Part shown: piece by piece, positions 36,521 through 45,660 of the stretch
Numbering within the stretch: position 1 is the stretch's first letter
Layout of the letters: every line of letters starts with the position of its first letter
Made by a program: the position numbers and the translations under genes
The notes under the pieces: generated by a model
Told to the model about the DNA's origin: nothing
The model's database searches: none
The model's input: the letters and a program-made list of their open reading frames with translations, nothing else
Assembly (NCBI RefSeq): GCF_900156345.1
Contig: NZ_FTPP01000001.1
Span: 1,798,001 to 1,862,000 of the forward strand
Direction of reading: 5' to 3'
Source: Pontibacter indicus
Lineage (GTDB): Bacteria > Bacteroidota > Bacteroidia > Cytophagales > Hymenobacteraceae
DNA: 64,000 nt

Positions 36521-39241
36521 GTTTCTCGCCTTATACCCTTCCAACTCCTTGGCTCGCTCATTCCGCTCCACACCGTAGGTCAGGATGCGGTCGATGAACT
36601 CGTAAGGTTTGTAGCCGTTGATCGCAGTCTGGTGGAAGATGCAGGTCGCCGGGGTCATACCTGGCAGCGAGTTCACCTCGATGATGATGGTCTCCACCTC
36701 GTCGTTCTCCAGCACACGCACAAAGGCGTCGATGCGGGCGTATCCTTCAATGTTCAGGATCTGGGCCACACGCTTCAGATCTTCCTTCACCTGGTCAGAT
36801 ATTCTCTGGCGACGCTCCGGATCGGCAGCATAACGGGCCGGGGTGATGTTCTGCCCCTCCCCTGCCAGGAATTTCTCTTCCAGCGACAATACTTCACCTT
36901 CGGCCAGCGCCTCTGATGCTTCGAACACCTCATACTCCACGGTGCCGTCCGGTGCATACCTGGTCAGCAAACCGCCGGTGATTTCTAGGAAGTGCTTCGC
37001 GCCGTTTTTGCTGATGAGCGTCTCGATGAGATAGCCCTGCTTGTTCGGGAATTCTTCCTTGAAGCCCAGCGAAAGCGTTCTGGCGCATTCCGTATCAAGC
37101 TCTTCCATCTCGCGGAAGATAAGCGTGGTAAAAGCGTCCAGCTCCGCGCGGTTCTTGATTTTCTTCACCGCAGAGCTACAACCATCGTCAGCCGGCTTGG
37201 CAATGAACGGATAGCGGAACTCCGCTTCTATACCTTGGAAGAAAGCCTCTTTGTCTTTCAGCCAATCCTCTTTCCAGGCCATGCGGTGATGCGCTACCGG
37301 CACGCCATGCTTGGCCAGGATCTCGTTGGTGTCGTACTTATTGATCGTGATCTGTGAAGAGCTGATGCCGGAGCCGTTGTAAGGTATAGACAGCTTCTCA
37401 AGTTCCTGCTGCAGGGCACCGTCCTCACCCGGACGACCGTGCAGGGCAATGAACACCGCATCCACCATGTTCTGCAGCTGGCTATACGTCAGGCGACTCG
37501 GCTCCTCGAGGCTCTTACCGGTATACTTGCGCGTGATGCCCTCGGCCTCGCGAATGATTTCCTGTAGTACCGGGTGCGGCTTTCCGCCCTGCTCAAAGTA
37601 CAGTACTTTTTCTTTGATGTCGTCGGCATTGTCCTTCAGCATGATGTTGATCGGAATGCTGTAGAGACGATGCTCCTCGTTGCTGCCTGTCAGGAAGATC
37701 GGCAGCGGCTCGTATTTAGTAGAGGAAGAAAGCTTTTCGTAAATGTTACGACCGCTTTCTACCGAAATGTGTCTTTCAGAGGAATAACCGCCCATGATCA
37801 CGCCCACACGGATCTTGTCGTGGCGGTGTGCGTTCTCTTCACGAATCGCGTTGTCGAGTTGGTTCAGCAGCCTGGTCAGCGACACGGTGTCTTTCCCCGA
37901 CTTCAGGCGCTCGAACACCGAGGTGCGGATGATGTAGGTCAGGAACTGCGATGGATTCAGTCCGATCTCAGCCGCCTGGTGGAAGAAGAACGACGAAGGC
38001 AGCATGCCCGAAGTCGTGTTCGGGTCGTTCAGGAAGATGGTGCCATCCTCAGACAGGAAGCCATCGAGACGGGCGTATACGTTGAAGCCCAGGTCTACAA
38101 ACAGCTTACTGCAGGCCTTACGGATTTCCTGGATCTGCTCGCTTGGCAGGTTGATCGGCGTGATCTTGCGCGCCAGACCCGGCAAGTATTTGGAGCGGTA
38201 GTCAAACACCTCGCTGCCCTTCACGATTTCGGTCGGCGGCAAGGCAATCGGCTGACCCGCCTCGTCCTGCACCACGATGCAGGAGAATTCGCGTCCTTTG
38301 ATGAAGGCCTCTACCAGCACCTGCTGCTCATGCTCCACACTAGTGAGCACGATCGTTTCGGTGTCAGTCGAAGCAAAGGTATGGTTGATGTGGTTCAACA
38401 GCTCTTCCGGATGATACAGGATCGTGCCGTCTTCCAGCACCACCGGCATACCGATGCCTTCGCGGATATCCACGAGCTGCTTCATGCTGGCCACCTGCTT
38501 CTCCTCACCCAGCGCCTGCCATTGTGCTTTGTAAATATTCTTAGTAAAGAAACTGCGGTCCATGCCCTGCTCAAAGAGCTCGTAGTTGTGCTCCTTCACA
38601 ATGGAAACACCAATCGAAGAACCCTGATGTGGCGCCTTCAATACCAGCGGCAGACCCAGGTCAGCCACGAGCGACTCGAACAGTTGCTGGCGGTTGCTAA
38701 CGTCTTTCCACTCGGCGTACTGCACCTTGCGGTAGTCCGGCGTCGGGAAACCGTGCTGCTTGAGCATCTCCTTCTGCGCGGCCTTGTCTATACCGATGGA
38801 TGAAGGCAGGATACCGGAGCCAGAGTAAGGAATGTGGTACCACTCGAGCAGCCCCTGAATGCTGCCGTCTTCGCCGTAAGGTCCGTGCAGGGCCAGGAAG
38901 GCGAAGTCGAAGTGATTGCGGAACTCGTGCGGCAAAAGACGCTTGCCTGCTTTGGCAATGATGCGGTCCTGCTCCTCGATGCTCAGCTCGCCCAGCGACT
39001 CCAGGTAAATCTGCAGTCCGTGCTCACTTTCCGGCAGGGCCTCCACCGGCGGATAGAAATCGCGGATGGTGCCTTTGTAAATGTATTGCCAGTCCAGCAA
39101 AATGAAATTGCCAAGGCTATCGGCAAACACCGGAACAGCCTCAAAAAGGGCTTTATCTAAGTTGTCGTACACGGTGCGTCCGCCCGCAAAGGAGATCTCA
39201 CGCTCACGCGACGGTCCGCCAAATATTATTCCTACTCTCAT
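36518..39241 (-). CDS. ddl: Tandem double D-alanine--D-alanine ligase
   Basis: A 907-residue protein made of two complete-looking Ddl units. Unit 1 starts MRVGIIFGGPSREREIS and has HGPYGEDG, SGSGI, LKAPHQGSSIGVS and DPNTTSGMLPSS. Unit 2 starts near residue 477 with RVGVIMGGYSSERHISVESG and has HGRPGEDG, NGSGI, AKPADDGCSSAV and EVNSLPGMTPAT. Normal Ddl is about 300-360 residues, so this is a fusion of two ATP-grasp ligases, each with an insertion. D-Ala-D-Ala formation for peptidoglycan is the obvious role; whether both halves are active is unknown. The start at 39241 puts the conserved motif at the N-terminus. Confidence 0.92.
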   Translation of the reverse strand: MRVGIIFGGPSREREISFAGGRTVYDNLDKALFEAVPVFADSLGNFILLDWQYIYKGTIRDFYPPVEALPESEHGLQIYLESLGELSIEEQDRIIAKAGKRLLPHEFRNHFDFAFLALHGPYGEDGSIQGLLEWYHIPYSGSGILPSSIGIDKAAQKEMLKQHGFPTPDYRKVQYAEWKDVSNRQQLFESLVADLGLPLVLKAPHQGSSIGVSIVKEHNYELFEQGMDRSFFTKNIYKAQWQALGEEKQVASMKQLVDIREGIGMPVVLEDGTILYHPEELLNHINHTFASTDTETIVLTSVEHEQQVLVEAFIKGREFSCIVVQDEAGQPIALPPTEIVKGSEVFDYRSKYLPGLARKITPINLPSEQIQEIRKACSKLFVDLGFNVYARLDGFLSEDGTIFLNDPNTTSGMLPSSFFFHQAAEIGLNPSQFLTYIIRTSVFERLKSGKDTVSLTRLLNQLDNAIREENAHRHDKIRVGVIMGGYSSERHISVESGRNIYEKLSSSTKYEPLPIFLTGSNEEHRLYSIPINIMLKDNADDIKEKVLYFEQGGKPHPVLQEIIREAEGITRKYTGKSLEEPSRLTYSQLQNMVDAVFIALHGRPGEDGALQQELEKLSIPYNGSGISSSQITINKYDTNEILAKHGVPVAHHRMAWKEDWLKDKEAFFQGIEAEFRYPFIAKPADDGCSSAVKKIKNRAELDAFTTLIFREMEELDTECARTLSLGFKEEFPNKQGYLIETLISKNGAKHFLEITGGLLTRYAPDGTVEYEVFEASEALAEGEVLSLEEKFLAGEGQNITPARYAADPERRQRISDQVKEDLKRVAQILNIEGYARIDAFVRVLENDEVETIIIEVNSLPGMTPATCIFHQTAINGYKPYEFIDRILTYGVERNERAKELEGYKARN

Positions 39242-39424
39242 GGTATGCAAAGGTAACAAATACGCTCAGTATTTTAAGGGGCAAAAGATACAGGATGCTT
39301 TTGGATTTACATAGTAAAATCGGGATTTATGATACCGGGTATAGGTATAACGGTGCTGGGGGTGTAGAAATTCAGTGTTTAACCAAGGGAAAGGTAGTTT
39401 GCCATGCTGGCGGCGGGGGTTTGT

Positions 39425-40030
39425 AGTATGGCGCGAGCGTCCACGCTCGTGTATACTACCATGGGGCCTCAGGCCCAGGCATAGGTACAGCCGGCTCTTG
39501 ACATACCTCTATGCCCTCGCTCGCGTCTCGCGAGTGTGAGGTATCGGGCGGACTCCGGCCGCTGGGGCGTGGTGTCGGTATACCTATACCTGATGTAGTT
39601 TCAGTATAGCAACCAGTCTTGTTTCATAGCTTGCCTTGCCAGGCAGGCTGCTGTCTCGCCTGTGCGGCGGGCACTCACTTTTTTCCTTGATGAAAAAAGT
39701 AAGCAAAAAAATCAAGACGCTCCAAACTCGCTGAACGCTCAAACAGTGGAGCGTCGAAAAGTGCACCGGGCAGCGCTAATTGTTTCATAGCTAGAGGGGC
39801 AAGGATGCCTTTCAATGCGTGCCAGTAGTTTGTGTGGGTAGTACAGAGTTCATTTGCTACTGGGCTTATACCTTGAGAAATGGCAGCAGCAGAAAGTCCC
39901 CCTTCGAAGGGGGTAGGGGGATGACAATCGTTCCCAGATTCTCCCTCGACAAAAGGGGAAGGTTAGGATGGGGTTAATCGTGCACAAGAATCCTGTCAAT
40001 CCCCAAATCCTGAAAATCCTGATTCTGACA
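39425..40030 (-). repeat. Right copy of the ~0.6 kb imperfect inverted repeat
   Basis: In order along the plus strand: TGGCGCGAGCGTCCACGCTC (39430 region), CATAGCTTGCC, CGCCTGTGCGGCGGGCACTC (39660 region), CAGTGGAGCGTCGAAAAGTG, the GTATA-bearing TTATACCTTGAGAAATGG, CCCCCTTCGAAGGGGGTAGG, GTTAATCGTGCAC, and AATCCTGAAAATCCTGA. Each pairs with the left copy at 32750-33322 in inverse order. About 100 bases near 39480-39580 are present only here. The 60-codon frame at 39584-39766 is a by-product. Confidence 0.85.
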
Positions 40031-40053
40031 AAGTATACAAATACCCTTTTCCC

Positions 40054-40061
40054 TATATTTG
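40054..40061 (+). promoter_or_regulatory. Possible -7 element of pgk
   Basis: TATATTTG fits TAnnTTTG, 78 bases before the pgk start. No clear -33 TTG upstream. Confidence 0.35.
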
Positions 40062-40139
40062 TCCAACCATTTACGCATACCGGAAACAAAAACTCCGCAA
40101 AAACGAAAAACGAGTAAGACTAACGAAAAAGACAAGTAC

Positions 40140-41339
40140 ATGAGAACTGTAGACGCGTATAACTTTGCCGGCAAGAAAGCTTTGGTCCGGGTGGACTTCA
40201 ACGTACCACTCGATGCTGACTACCGCATCACCGACGACACCCGCATCCGCGCGGCCGTGCCGACTATCCAGAAAATACTCAACGACGGCGGCGCTGTCAT
40301 CCTGATGTCGCACCTCGGTCGTCCAAAAACCGGACCGGAAGAGAAATACTCGCTGCGTCACCTCGTGGACCGTCTTTCACAGGAGTTTAACACCACCGTG
40401 AAGTTTGCCACTGATTGCATAGGACCTGAAGCAGCACAGCTGGCCCAGGACCTGAAGCCGGGCGAGATCCTGCTGCTCGAAAACCTGCGCTTCCACAAGG
40501 CCGAAGAGAAAGGCGATCCTGAATTTGCGCGTGAGCTTTCCAAACTGGGCGATGTATACGTGAACGATGCCTTCGGTACAGCCCACCGCGAGCATGCCTC
40601 TACAGCTGTGATCGCCCGCTACTTCCCCAACGACAAGGTGATGGGCTATGTGATGCACGCTGAGCTCGACAATGCCCGCCGTGTGATGGACAATGCCGAG
40701 CGTCCATACACCGCCATCATGGGGGGCGCCAAAATCTCCGACAAAATCCTGATCATCGAGAAGCTGATGGATAAAGTGGACAACCTGCTGATTGGTGGTG
40801 GCATGAGCTATACCTTCGTGAAGGCGGATGGTGGCCAGATCGGTTCATCGCTGGTGGAGGAAGATAAAGTGGAGTTGGCAAGCCGCCTCATTGCCATGGC
40901 CAAAGAAAAAGGCGTGAACCTGATGATTCCGGTTGACTCGATCATCGCCGATGAGTTCAGCAACGAAGCCAACGTGGACACTTCCCTGAGCCACCACATC
41001 AAGCCGCTTTGGATGGGCCTCGACATTGGACCTAACGCCCGCGAGCAGTATGCCGATGTCATCCGCAATTCCAAAACTATCCTGTGGAACGGTCCGATGG
41101 GCGTGTTCGAAATGTCGAACTTCTCGGTAGGAACTGAAGCTGTTGCCGAAGCGGTGGTTGATGCGACCCGTCGTGGTGCCTACTCCCTGATCGGCGGTGG
41201 GGACTCTGCTGCGGCTGTGAATCAGCTGGGCTATGCCGACCGCGTGTCCTACGTATCGACCGGAGGTGGTGCGCTGCTGGAGTACATGGAAGGCAAGACG
41301 CTGCCGGGTGTGGCCGCCATCGAGCGTGACGACTATTAA
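40140..41339 (+). CDS. pgk: Phosphoglycerate kinase
   Basis: A 399-residue glycolytic enzyme transferring phosphate between 1,3-bisphosphoglycerate and ADP. Hallmarks: [11 protein letters not shown] near the N-terminus, [40 protein letters not shown], then the nucleotide site WNGPMGVFE and the C-terminal [13 protein letters not shown]. The ATG at 40140 matches the conserved start; a TTG-initiated extension of 27 codons upstream is basic and unlikely. Followed by its own terminator. Confidence 0.98.
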   Translation: MRTVDAYNFAGKKALVRVDFNVPLDADYRITDDTRIRAAVPTIQKILNDGGAVILMSHLGRPKTGPEEKYSLRHLVDRLSQEFNTTVKFATDCIGPEAAQLAQDLKPGEILLLENLRFHKAEEKGDPEFARELSKLGDVYVNDAFGTAHREHASTAVIARYFPNDKVMGYVMHAELDNARRVMDNAERPYTAIMGGAKISDKILIIEKLMDKVDNLLIGGGMSYTFVKADGGQIGSSLVEEDKVELASRLIAMAKEKGVNLMIPVDSIIADEFSNEANVDTSLSHHIKPLWMGLDIGPNAREQYADVIRNSKTILWNGPMGVFEMSNFSVGTEAVAEAVVDATRRGAYSLIGGGDSAAAVNQLGYADRVSYVSTGGGALLEYMEGKTLPGVAAIERDDY

Positions 41340-41396
41340 TGCACGATTAAGGTATAGCACGAGCGATGACGCCCATGCTATGTCATGACAATACCA

Positions 41397-41429
41397 AATC
41401 CCCCGCTGCTCTCCAGTAGCGGGGGATTT
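41397..41429 (+). terminator. Rho-independent terminator
   Basis: AAATCCCCCGCT and AGCGGGGGATTT around a 9-base loop after pgk. Confidence 0.88.
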
Positions 41430-41548
41430 TACTAAGCAGCGGCCAAATTAGCTCTCCCCTACTTCCGTTTGCTGTAAATTATACCAGAACGCCGGTGGCT
41501 TCCAAGCTCTGAGTCCCGGCTTTATTTCTTAAGGGCAAGAGACTACGT

Positions 41549-42757
41549 ATGAAAATTTATACCCTGTTATTGGCTTTGCTGCTGGCTAGTCCTATAGCTT
41601 CCATGGCACAGTCACCGGATGGTGAGCCGCCGCTGTTTAATTTTAAGCGGGGTGTCGGGCTGGTGACGCCGGATAGCTCCTTCTCCATCAACATGCGCTT
41701 CCGGGTACAGAGCCGGGCCATGTATAACTCTATCTCGAAAGACGACTTCGGCGTGTCGGAGTACGAGATGCGGATGCGTCGCCTGCGACTGCGCTTCGAG
41801 GGCTTTATGTACTCGCCCAAGCTTACTTACAACATCCAACTTTCATTCTCGCGCGGCGACATGGACTGGAACATGCGCGACCAGTCCAGCATCAACAATA
41901 GCCCCAATGTGGTGCGCGATGCAGTGATCTACTACAAGCCGAACGACAGATGGCAGTTTGCTTTCGGGCAGACCAAGCTGCCCGGCAACCGGCAGCGTGT
42001 GGTATCCTCCGGCGAGCAGCAGTTCATCGACCGCTCCATCGTCAATGTAGGCTTCAATGTTGACCGTGACTTTGGCTTCCAGGCGGTATACAACAACAGT
42101 TTCGGCAACCTGCATTATTTGTTAAAAGGTGCGCTTACGTCTGGCGAAGGACGCAATGTGTTCTCAACAGACAAAGGCTTGGCCTATACCGGACGCGTGG
42201 AGATTCTCCCGCTAGGCAAATTCAGGAACGGGGGCGATTACTTTGAGGGCGATCTGGAGCGCGAGCCTACTCCGAAGCTGTCGCTGGCCGGTGGTATGAG
42301 CCACAACGAAGACGCCCGTCGCACCGGTGCTCAGATTGGCCGCGATCTGTACGAGCAAACCGACATCCAGACTTATATTTTTGATGGTCTGCTGAAGTAT
42401 AGAGGTATGGCCCTGTATGCTGAGTACATGGCCCGCGAAGCCGACAACCCGATTACGATCAATGCTACAGGCGAGCGCCGCCATATCCTGACGGGTCGTG
42501 GGCAGAACTACCAGCTGAGCTACATTTTCCCGAGCAACGTGGAGCTGGCCGGTCGCTATTCCCGCATTAAACCAAACTCCGAAGTACGTGCTTTTGAGGA
42601 TAAGGAAGAAGCCTATCTGGTTGGCGTTACGAAATACCTGCGTGCGCACCGACTCAAGTTGCAGGGCAATGTAGGTTATCATTCGCAAAACCCTTTTCTG
42701 TCCGTCAACGACGACTACCACTGGACGGCCGGTGTGCAGATCGAGCTCGGCATATAG
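41549..42757 (+). CDS. OprO/OprP-like porin
   Basis: A 402-residue outer-membrane porin. Signal peptide ending in SMAQ, then FKRGVGLVTPDSSFSINMRFRVQSR and MRMRRLRLRFEGFMYSPKLTYNIQLSFS, the typical start of phosphate-selective porin O/P family proteins in Bacteroidota. It has regular amphipathic strands and a C-terminal WTAGVQIELGI. Phosphate selectivity is not implied for every member of this family. Confidence 0.88.
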   Translation: MKIYTLLLALLLASPIASMAQSPDGEPPLFNFKRGVGLVTPDSSFSINMRFRVQSRAMYNSISKDDFGVSEYEMRMRRLRLRFEGFMYSPKLTYNIQLSFSRGDMDWNMRDQSSINNSPNVVRDAVIYYKPNDRWQFAFGQTKLPGNRQRVVSSGEQQFIDRSIVNVGFNVDRDFGFQAVYNNSFGNLHYLLKGALTSGEGRNVFSTDKGLAYTGRVEILPLGKFRNGGDYFEGDLEREPTPKLSLAGGMSHNEDARRTGAQIGRDLYEQTDIQTYIFDGLLKYRGMALYAEYMAREADNPITINATGERRHILTGRGQNYQLSYIFPSNVELAGRYSRIKPNSEVRAFEDKEEAYLVGVTKYLRAHRLKLQGNVGYHSQNPFLSVNDDYHWTAGVQIELGI

Positions 42758-42842
42758 CCTTCCCTCAGGTATAGCAGGCCTTTGCCGATAAAATTGCGTA
42801 TCCGGGATAATGTACGGAACTTGCGAGCCCAAACACCTGCGT

Positions 42843-43064
42843 ATGGAAGAACAGAAGAACAACCCCCTGCACGGCAAAACGCTCGAGCGCATTTTGGTGC
42901 AGCTCGTAGATTATTATGGCTGGGATGAGCTGGGGTACAAAATCAATATCAACAGCTTTAACAACAACCCGAGCATCAACTCAAGCCTGAAGTTTTTGCG
43001 CAAAACGCCCTGGGCCCGTCAGAAGGTAGAGGAACTCTACATCCGGACCTTTGCCAACAAATAA
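42843..43064 (+). CDS. VF530 family DNA-binding-like protein
   Basis: A 73-residue protein matching the VF530 (DUF2132) family: [56 protein letters not shown]. The known structure of the family is a small helical domain thought to bind DNA. The start at 42843 aligns with the conserved start. The next gene begins 21 bases on. Confidence 0.92.
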   Translation: MEEQKNNPLHGKTLERILVQLVDYYGWDELGYKININSFNNNPSINSSLKFLRKTPWARQKVEELYIRTFANK

Positions 43065-43085
43065 GTGCCTCTTAACAGACCGAAC

Positions 43086-43472
43086 ATGAAAGACTACAAG
43101 AAATACTACATTGTGCCGGCTCCCCCAGAGGAGGTATACGCGGCCCTCACCAATCCCAACACCATCCAGCTCTGGACGGGCGACCCGGCGGAAATGTCGA
43201 CGGAGCCGGGTTCGGAGTTCTCGCTTTTTGAGGGCAGCATCGTGGGCAAAAACCTGGAGTTTGAGGAAGACAAGATGCTGGTGCAGGAGTGGTACTTCGG
43301 CGAGCAAGAGGCCAGATCCATCGTCACGATCAAGCTGCATCCCCACAAGCACGGCACCTCCGCCGAGCTGCGCCACCTTAACATACCCGACGAGGCCTAC
43401 GACGACATTGTAGAAGGCTGGAACGAGGCTTACTTCGGCGCTTTGATCGAGTTTTACGAAGACGAATACTAG
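43086..43472 (+). CDS. START/SRPBCC-fold (AHSA1-like) protein
   Basis: A 128-residue protein of the helix-grip fold: YYIVPAPPEEVYAALTNPNTIQLWTGDPAEM, then EFSLFEGSIVGKNLEFEEDKMLVQEWYF, and a C-terminal amphipathic helix WNEAYFGALIEFYEDEY. Related to AHSA1 and other START-like domains that bind hydrophobic ligands or partner proteins. The ABC ATPase gene starts 3 bases after its stop, so the two are likely co-translated. Confidence 0.88.
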   Translation: MKDYKKYYIVPAPPEEVYAALTNPNTIQLWTGDPAEMSTEPGSEFSLFEGSIVGKNLEFEEDKMLVQEWYFGEQEARSIVTIKLHPHKHGTSAELRHLNIPDEAYDDIVEGWNEAYFGALIEFYEDEY

Positions 43473-43475
43473 GTT

Positions 43476-44459
43476 TTGAATTTTCTAGAAGTATCCGGCC
43501 TACAGGTGCAGGAAGACGGCCACACCGTGCTGCACGACATCAGCTTTGAGCAGGGAGAGTACGAAAAGCTTGCCATTGCGGGTGAGACGGGCTCCGGCAA
43601 AAGCACCCTGCTGCAGTCCATTGCCGGACTGGTGCAGCCCAGCGCCGGACAAATCACCTTTGAGGGCAACCGCGTCATCGGTCCGCACGACAAGCTGGTG
43701 CCCGGACACAAAGACATCGCCTACCTGTCGCAGCACTACGAGCTGCCCCAGTTTTTGCGGGTGGAGCAGGTGCTCCGCTACGCCAACACGCTGCAGGGCG
43801 ACGAGGCCGAAACCCTGTACGAGGTTTGCCGCATCAGTCATCTGAAGGAGCGCAGGACTAACCAGCTTTCCGGTGGGGAACGCCAGCGCATCGCCCTGGC
43901 ACGCCTGCTCAGCACCTGGCCTGACCTGCTGCTGCTCGACGAGCCCTACTCCAACCTGGACAAAGGCCACAAGCTGTTGCTGCAGGAAGTCATCCACGAC
44001 ATCACCGAGCGGCTCGCCATCACCTGCATCCTCATCTCGCACGACCCGCACGACACCCTTTCCTGGGCTGACCGCATCTTGGTGCTAGAAGGAGGTCGTC
44101 TGGTGCAGCAGGGCACGCCCGAGCAGGTATACCGCCACCCTGTCGATTCTTATACCGCAGGTTTGTTTGGAAATTTCAACCTGATACCTGCTGCCGTTGC
44201 TTCTGAATTAATGGCTAAGCTAGGTATAGCGGCTACTAACCGTGACTTGTTAGTGCGGCCGGAGCATTTCAGGTTCGTGGGTAAAGAAGCTGGATTATTG
44301 GCCGGCACTGTCCAGAAAGTAACTTTCTACGGCAGCTATTACGAAGTGCAGGTACAGTTGGTAGGCTTCAGCGTCACGGTCAGAACACAGGCTATACCTG
44401 CCGAAAAGGGCGATTGGGTATACCTAACGGTTCATGCTGAAGATATTACACTGATCTAA
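43476..44459 (+). CDS. ABC transporter ATPase with TOBE-like C-terminus (PotA/FbpC type)
   Basis: A 327-residue ATPase. Walker A GETGSGKST (near residue 36), signature LSGGERQRIALA, Walker B LLLLDEPYSNLD, H-loop ISHDP. The last ~90 residues resemble the regulatory TOBE/OB domain of importer ATPases for polyamines, iron or molybdate. The start is TTG, three bases after the upstream stop. No permease or binding protein is adjacent, so the partner must be elsewhere. Confidence 0.92.
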   Translation: MNFLEVSGLQVQEDGHTVLHDISFEQGEYEKLAIAGETGSGKSTLLQSIAGLVQPSAGQITFEGNRVIGPHDKLVPGHKDIAYLSQHYELPQFLRVEQVLRYANTLQGDEAETLYEVCRISHLKERRTNQLSGGERQRIALARLLSTWPDLLLLDEPYSNLDKGHKLLLQEVIHDITERLAITCILISHDPHDTLSWADRILVLEGGRLVQQGTPEQVYRHPVDSYTAGLFGNFNLIPAAVASELMAKLGIAATNRDLLVRPEHFRFVGKEAGLLAGTVQKVTFYGSYYEVQVQLVGFSVTVRTQAIPAEKGDWVYLTVHAEDITLI

Positions 44460-44486
44460 CGCTGTTGCCCCAGGCACTATACCTCA

Positions 44487-45023
44487 TTAGTCCACCATAT
44501 TCCCATTCCCCATCTCCCGCAGCACGCGCGCCGTTACAAGCAGTTGCCCCACGTGGCGCATGCTGTGCTCAGCTGCATGGAAGAGCAGGCCCATCACGGT
44601 CGATTCTACCTGCGCGCGACCTACCCTTCTGGTTTCGGTCAGGGAGCTTTCGTCTGTCTGTCGCAACTGTTCCAGTGCTTTGTCTACCTGCTCGTTAAAA
44701 TGCTGCACCAACGTTTCGGACTGCCTGTCATCCCCCACCGGTTTGCCCTCGGCATACAGATAGGCCAGTTGCTGTTCGCTCAATTGCTCACCGCGGGCAT
44801 AGGCAAAAAGGCGCTCCAGTATACCGGTGAGGTGCTGCAGGTGGTAGCCGACCGAGGCCACGCCGGCGGGGCGTTCCCAGAGCAGTTCGTCCGGAAAATC
44901 CAGCATAAAGTTGCCGACTTCTTCGCGGGCTTGCAGCAGCGCATGGGCTACGGGCTGCAGCAAAGCGGGTACATCCGGCAGCGGTCCGCGCAGCCAAACT
45001 TCGAGGTTTTTGGTTTGTGTCAT
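44487..45023 (-). CDS. DinB superfamily protein
   Basis: A 178-residue four-helix DinB-like protein: an HLQHLTGILERLFAYARGEQLSEQQ histidine region and a late LLFHAAEHSMRHVGQLL helix, whose His residues would form the metal site with the earlier one. Family members include thiol transferases and many of unknown function. Start at 45023; 40 codons of open frame upstream look non-coding. Confidence 0.88.
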   Translation of the reverse strand: MTQTKNLEVWLRGPLPDVPALLQPVAHALLQAREEVGNFMLDFPDELLWERPAGVASVGYHLQHLTGILERLFAYARGEQLSEQQLAYLYAEGKPVGDDRQSETLVQHFNEQVDKALEQLRQTDESSLTETRRVGRAQVESTVMGLLFHAAEHSMRHVGQLLVTARVLREMGNGNMVD

Positions 45024-45195
45024 AAGATGAAGGGCTTGTATATGAGCGATGTACGGAATCGGAAAATAACAGTCTATCTTTCCAGATATTTCGGGTTTTG
45101 AACCAACGACCCACCTCTCCAAATTTCGGTTTGCACCGTCCACAGATTATACCTAATATGCAGCCATCCTATTGTATAACCTATACCTAAGTTTT

Positions 45196-45483
45196 ATGCC
45201 AGCTTACATTATTTTAGACATAGACGTAACAGACGACGCTACCTACGAAGAGTATAAAAAACTGACGCCCGGCTCACTACAGCCTTTCGACGGGAAGTTC
45301 ATCGTGCGGGGCGGCAATCCTCAAAACATGGAAGGCGACTGGAGCCCAACCCGTATTGTGGTGCTCGAATTCCCGACCATGGAGCAAGCCAAAGCCTGGC
45401 ACTCTTCTGACGAGTACGCCCCGGCCAAAGCCATGCGCCAAAGCGCTTCCAGAACCCAAATGATTGCAGTGGAGGGATGTTAA
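45196..45483 (+). CDS. DUF1330 domain protein
   Basis: A 95-residue ferredoxin-like fold protein matching DUF1330: MPAYIILDIDVTD, YKKLTPGSLQPFDGKFIVRGG, RIVVLEFPTMEQAKAWHSSDEYAPAKAMRQ. Function of the family is not settled (dimeric alpha-beta barrel fold). The start at 45196 fits the conserved N-terminus. Confidence 0.92.
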   Translation: MPAYIILDIDVTDDATYEEYKKLTPGSLQPFDGKFIVRGGNPQNMEGDWSPTRIVVLEFPTMEQAKAWHSSDEYAPAKAMRQSASRTQMIAVEGC

Positions 45484-45660
45484 ATTGTTGATTGCTGATT
45501 GTTAATTGTTGGGTGCACGATTGGTGCATGCATGAATAACCCACCCCTGCCCCTCCTCGGAGGGACAGGGGTGGGTTAATTGTTCAAGGACAACAATTCA
45601 ACGATTAACAACTTAACATTCGCTCAATCACTCCTTCACTAATTCACTCAATCAACAAAT
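45481..45660. repeat. Palindromic intergenic element with dispersed repeat (copies B and E)
   Basis: TTAATTGTTGGGTGCACGAT on the left (like the reverse of the 36480-36500 part), a GC-rich hairpin in the centre, and on the right copy B of the AT-rich family (45591-45656, matching 123-187). The left and right flanks are imperfect inverted copies. It lies between convergent genes. Confidence 0.75.
45537..45577. terminator. Strong GC hairpin, probable bidirectional terminator
   Basis: AACCCACCCCTG ... CAGGGGTGGGTT with an inner CCCCTCC/GGAGGG pairing, between two converging genes. Confidence 0.65.

Larger units (their letters stand above)
39242..40139. other. Long repeat-rich spacer between ddl and pgk
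   Basis: No gene supported. TACCTTTG (39248-39255, minus strand) is a -7 match only seven bases before the ddl ATG. Most of the rest is the right inverted-repeat copy (39425-40030). A plus-strand TATATTTG at 40054-40061 may be the pgk -7 element. Confidence 0.6.

Noticed and set aside
37574..38803. 409-codon plus-strand frame
   Set aside because: Antisense to the double ddl, which has unmistakable motifs.
39584..39766. 60-codon minus-strand frame in the right inverted repeat
   Set aside because: Same reason; there is no conserved coding signal between the copies.
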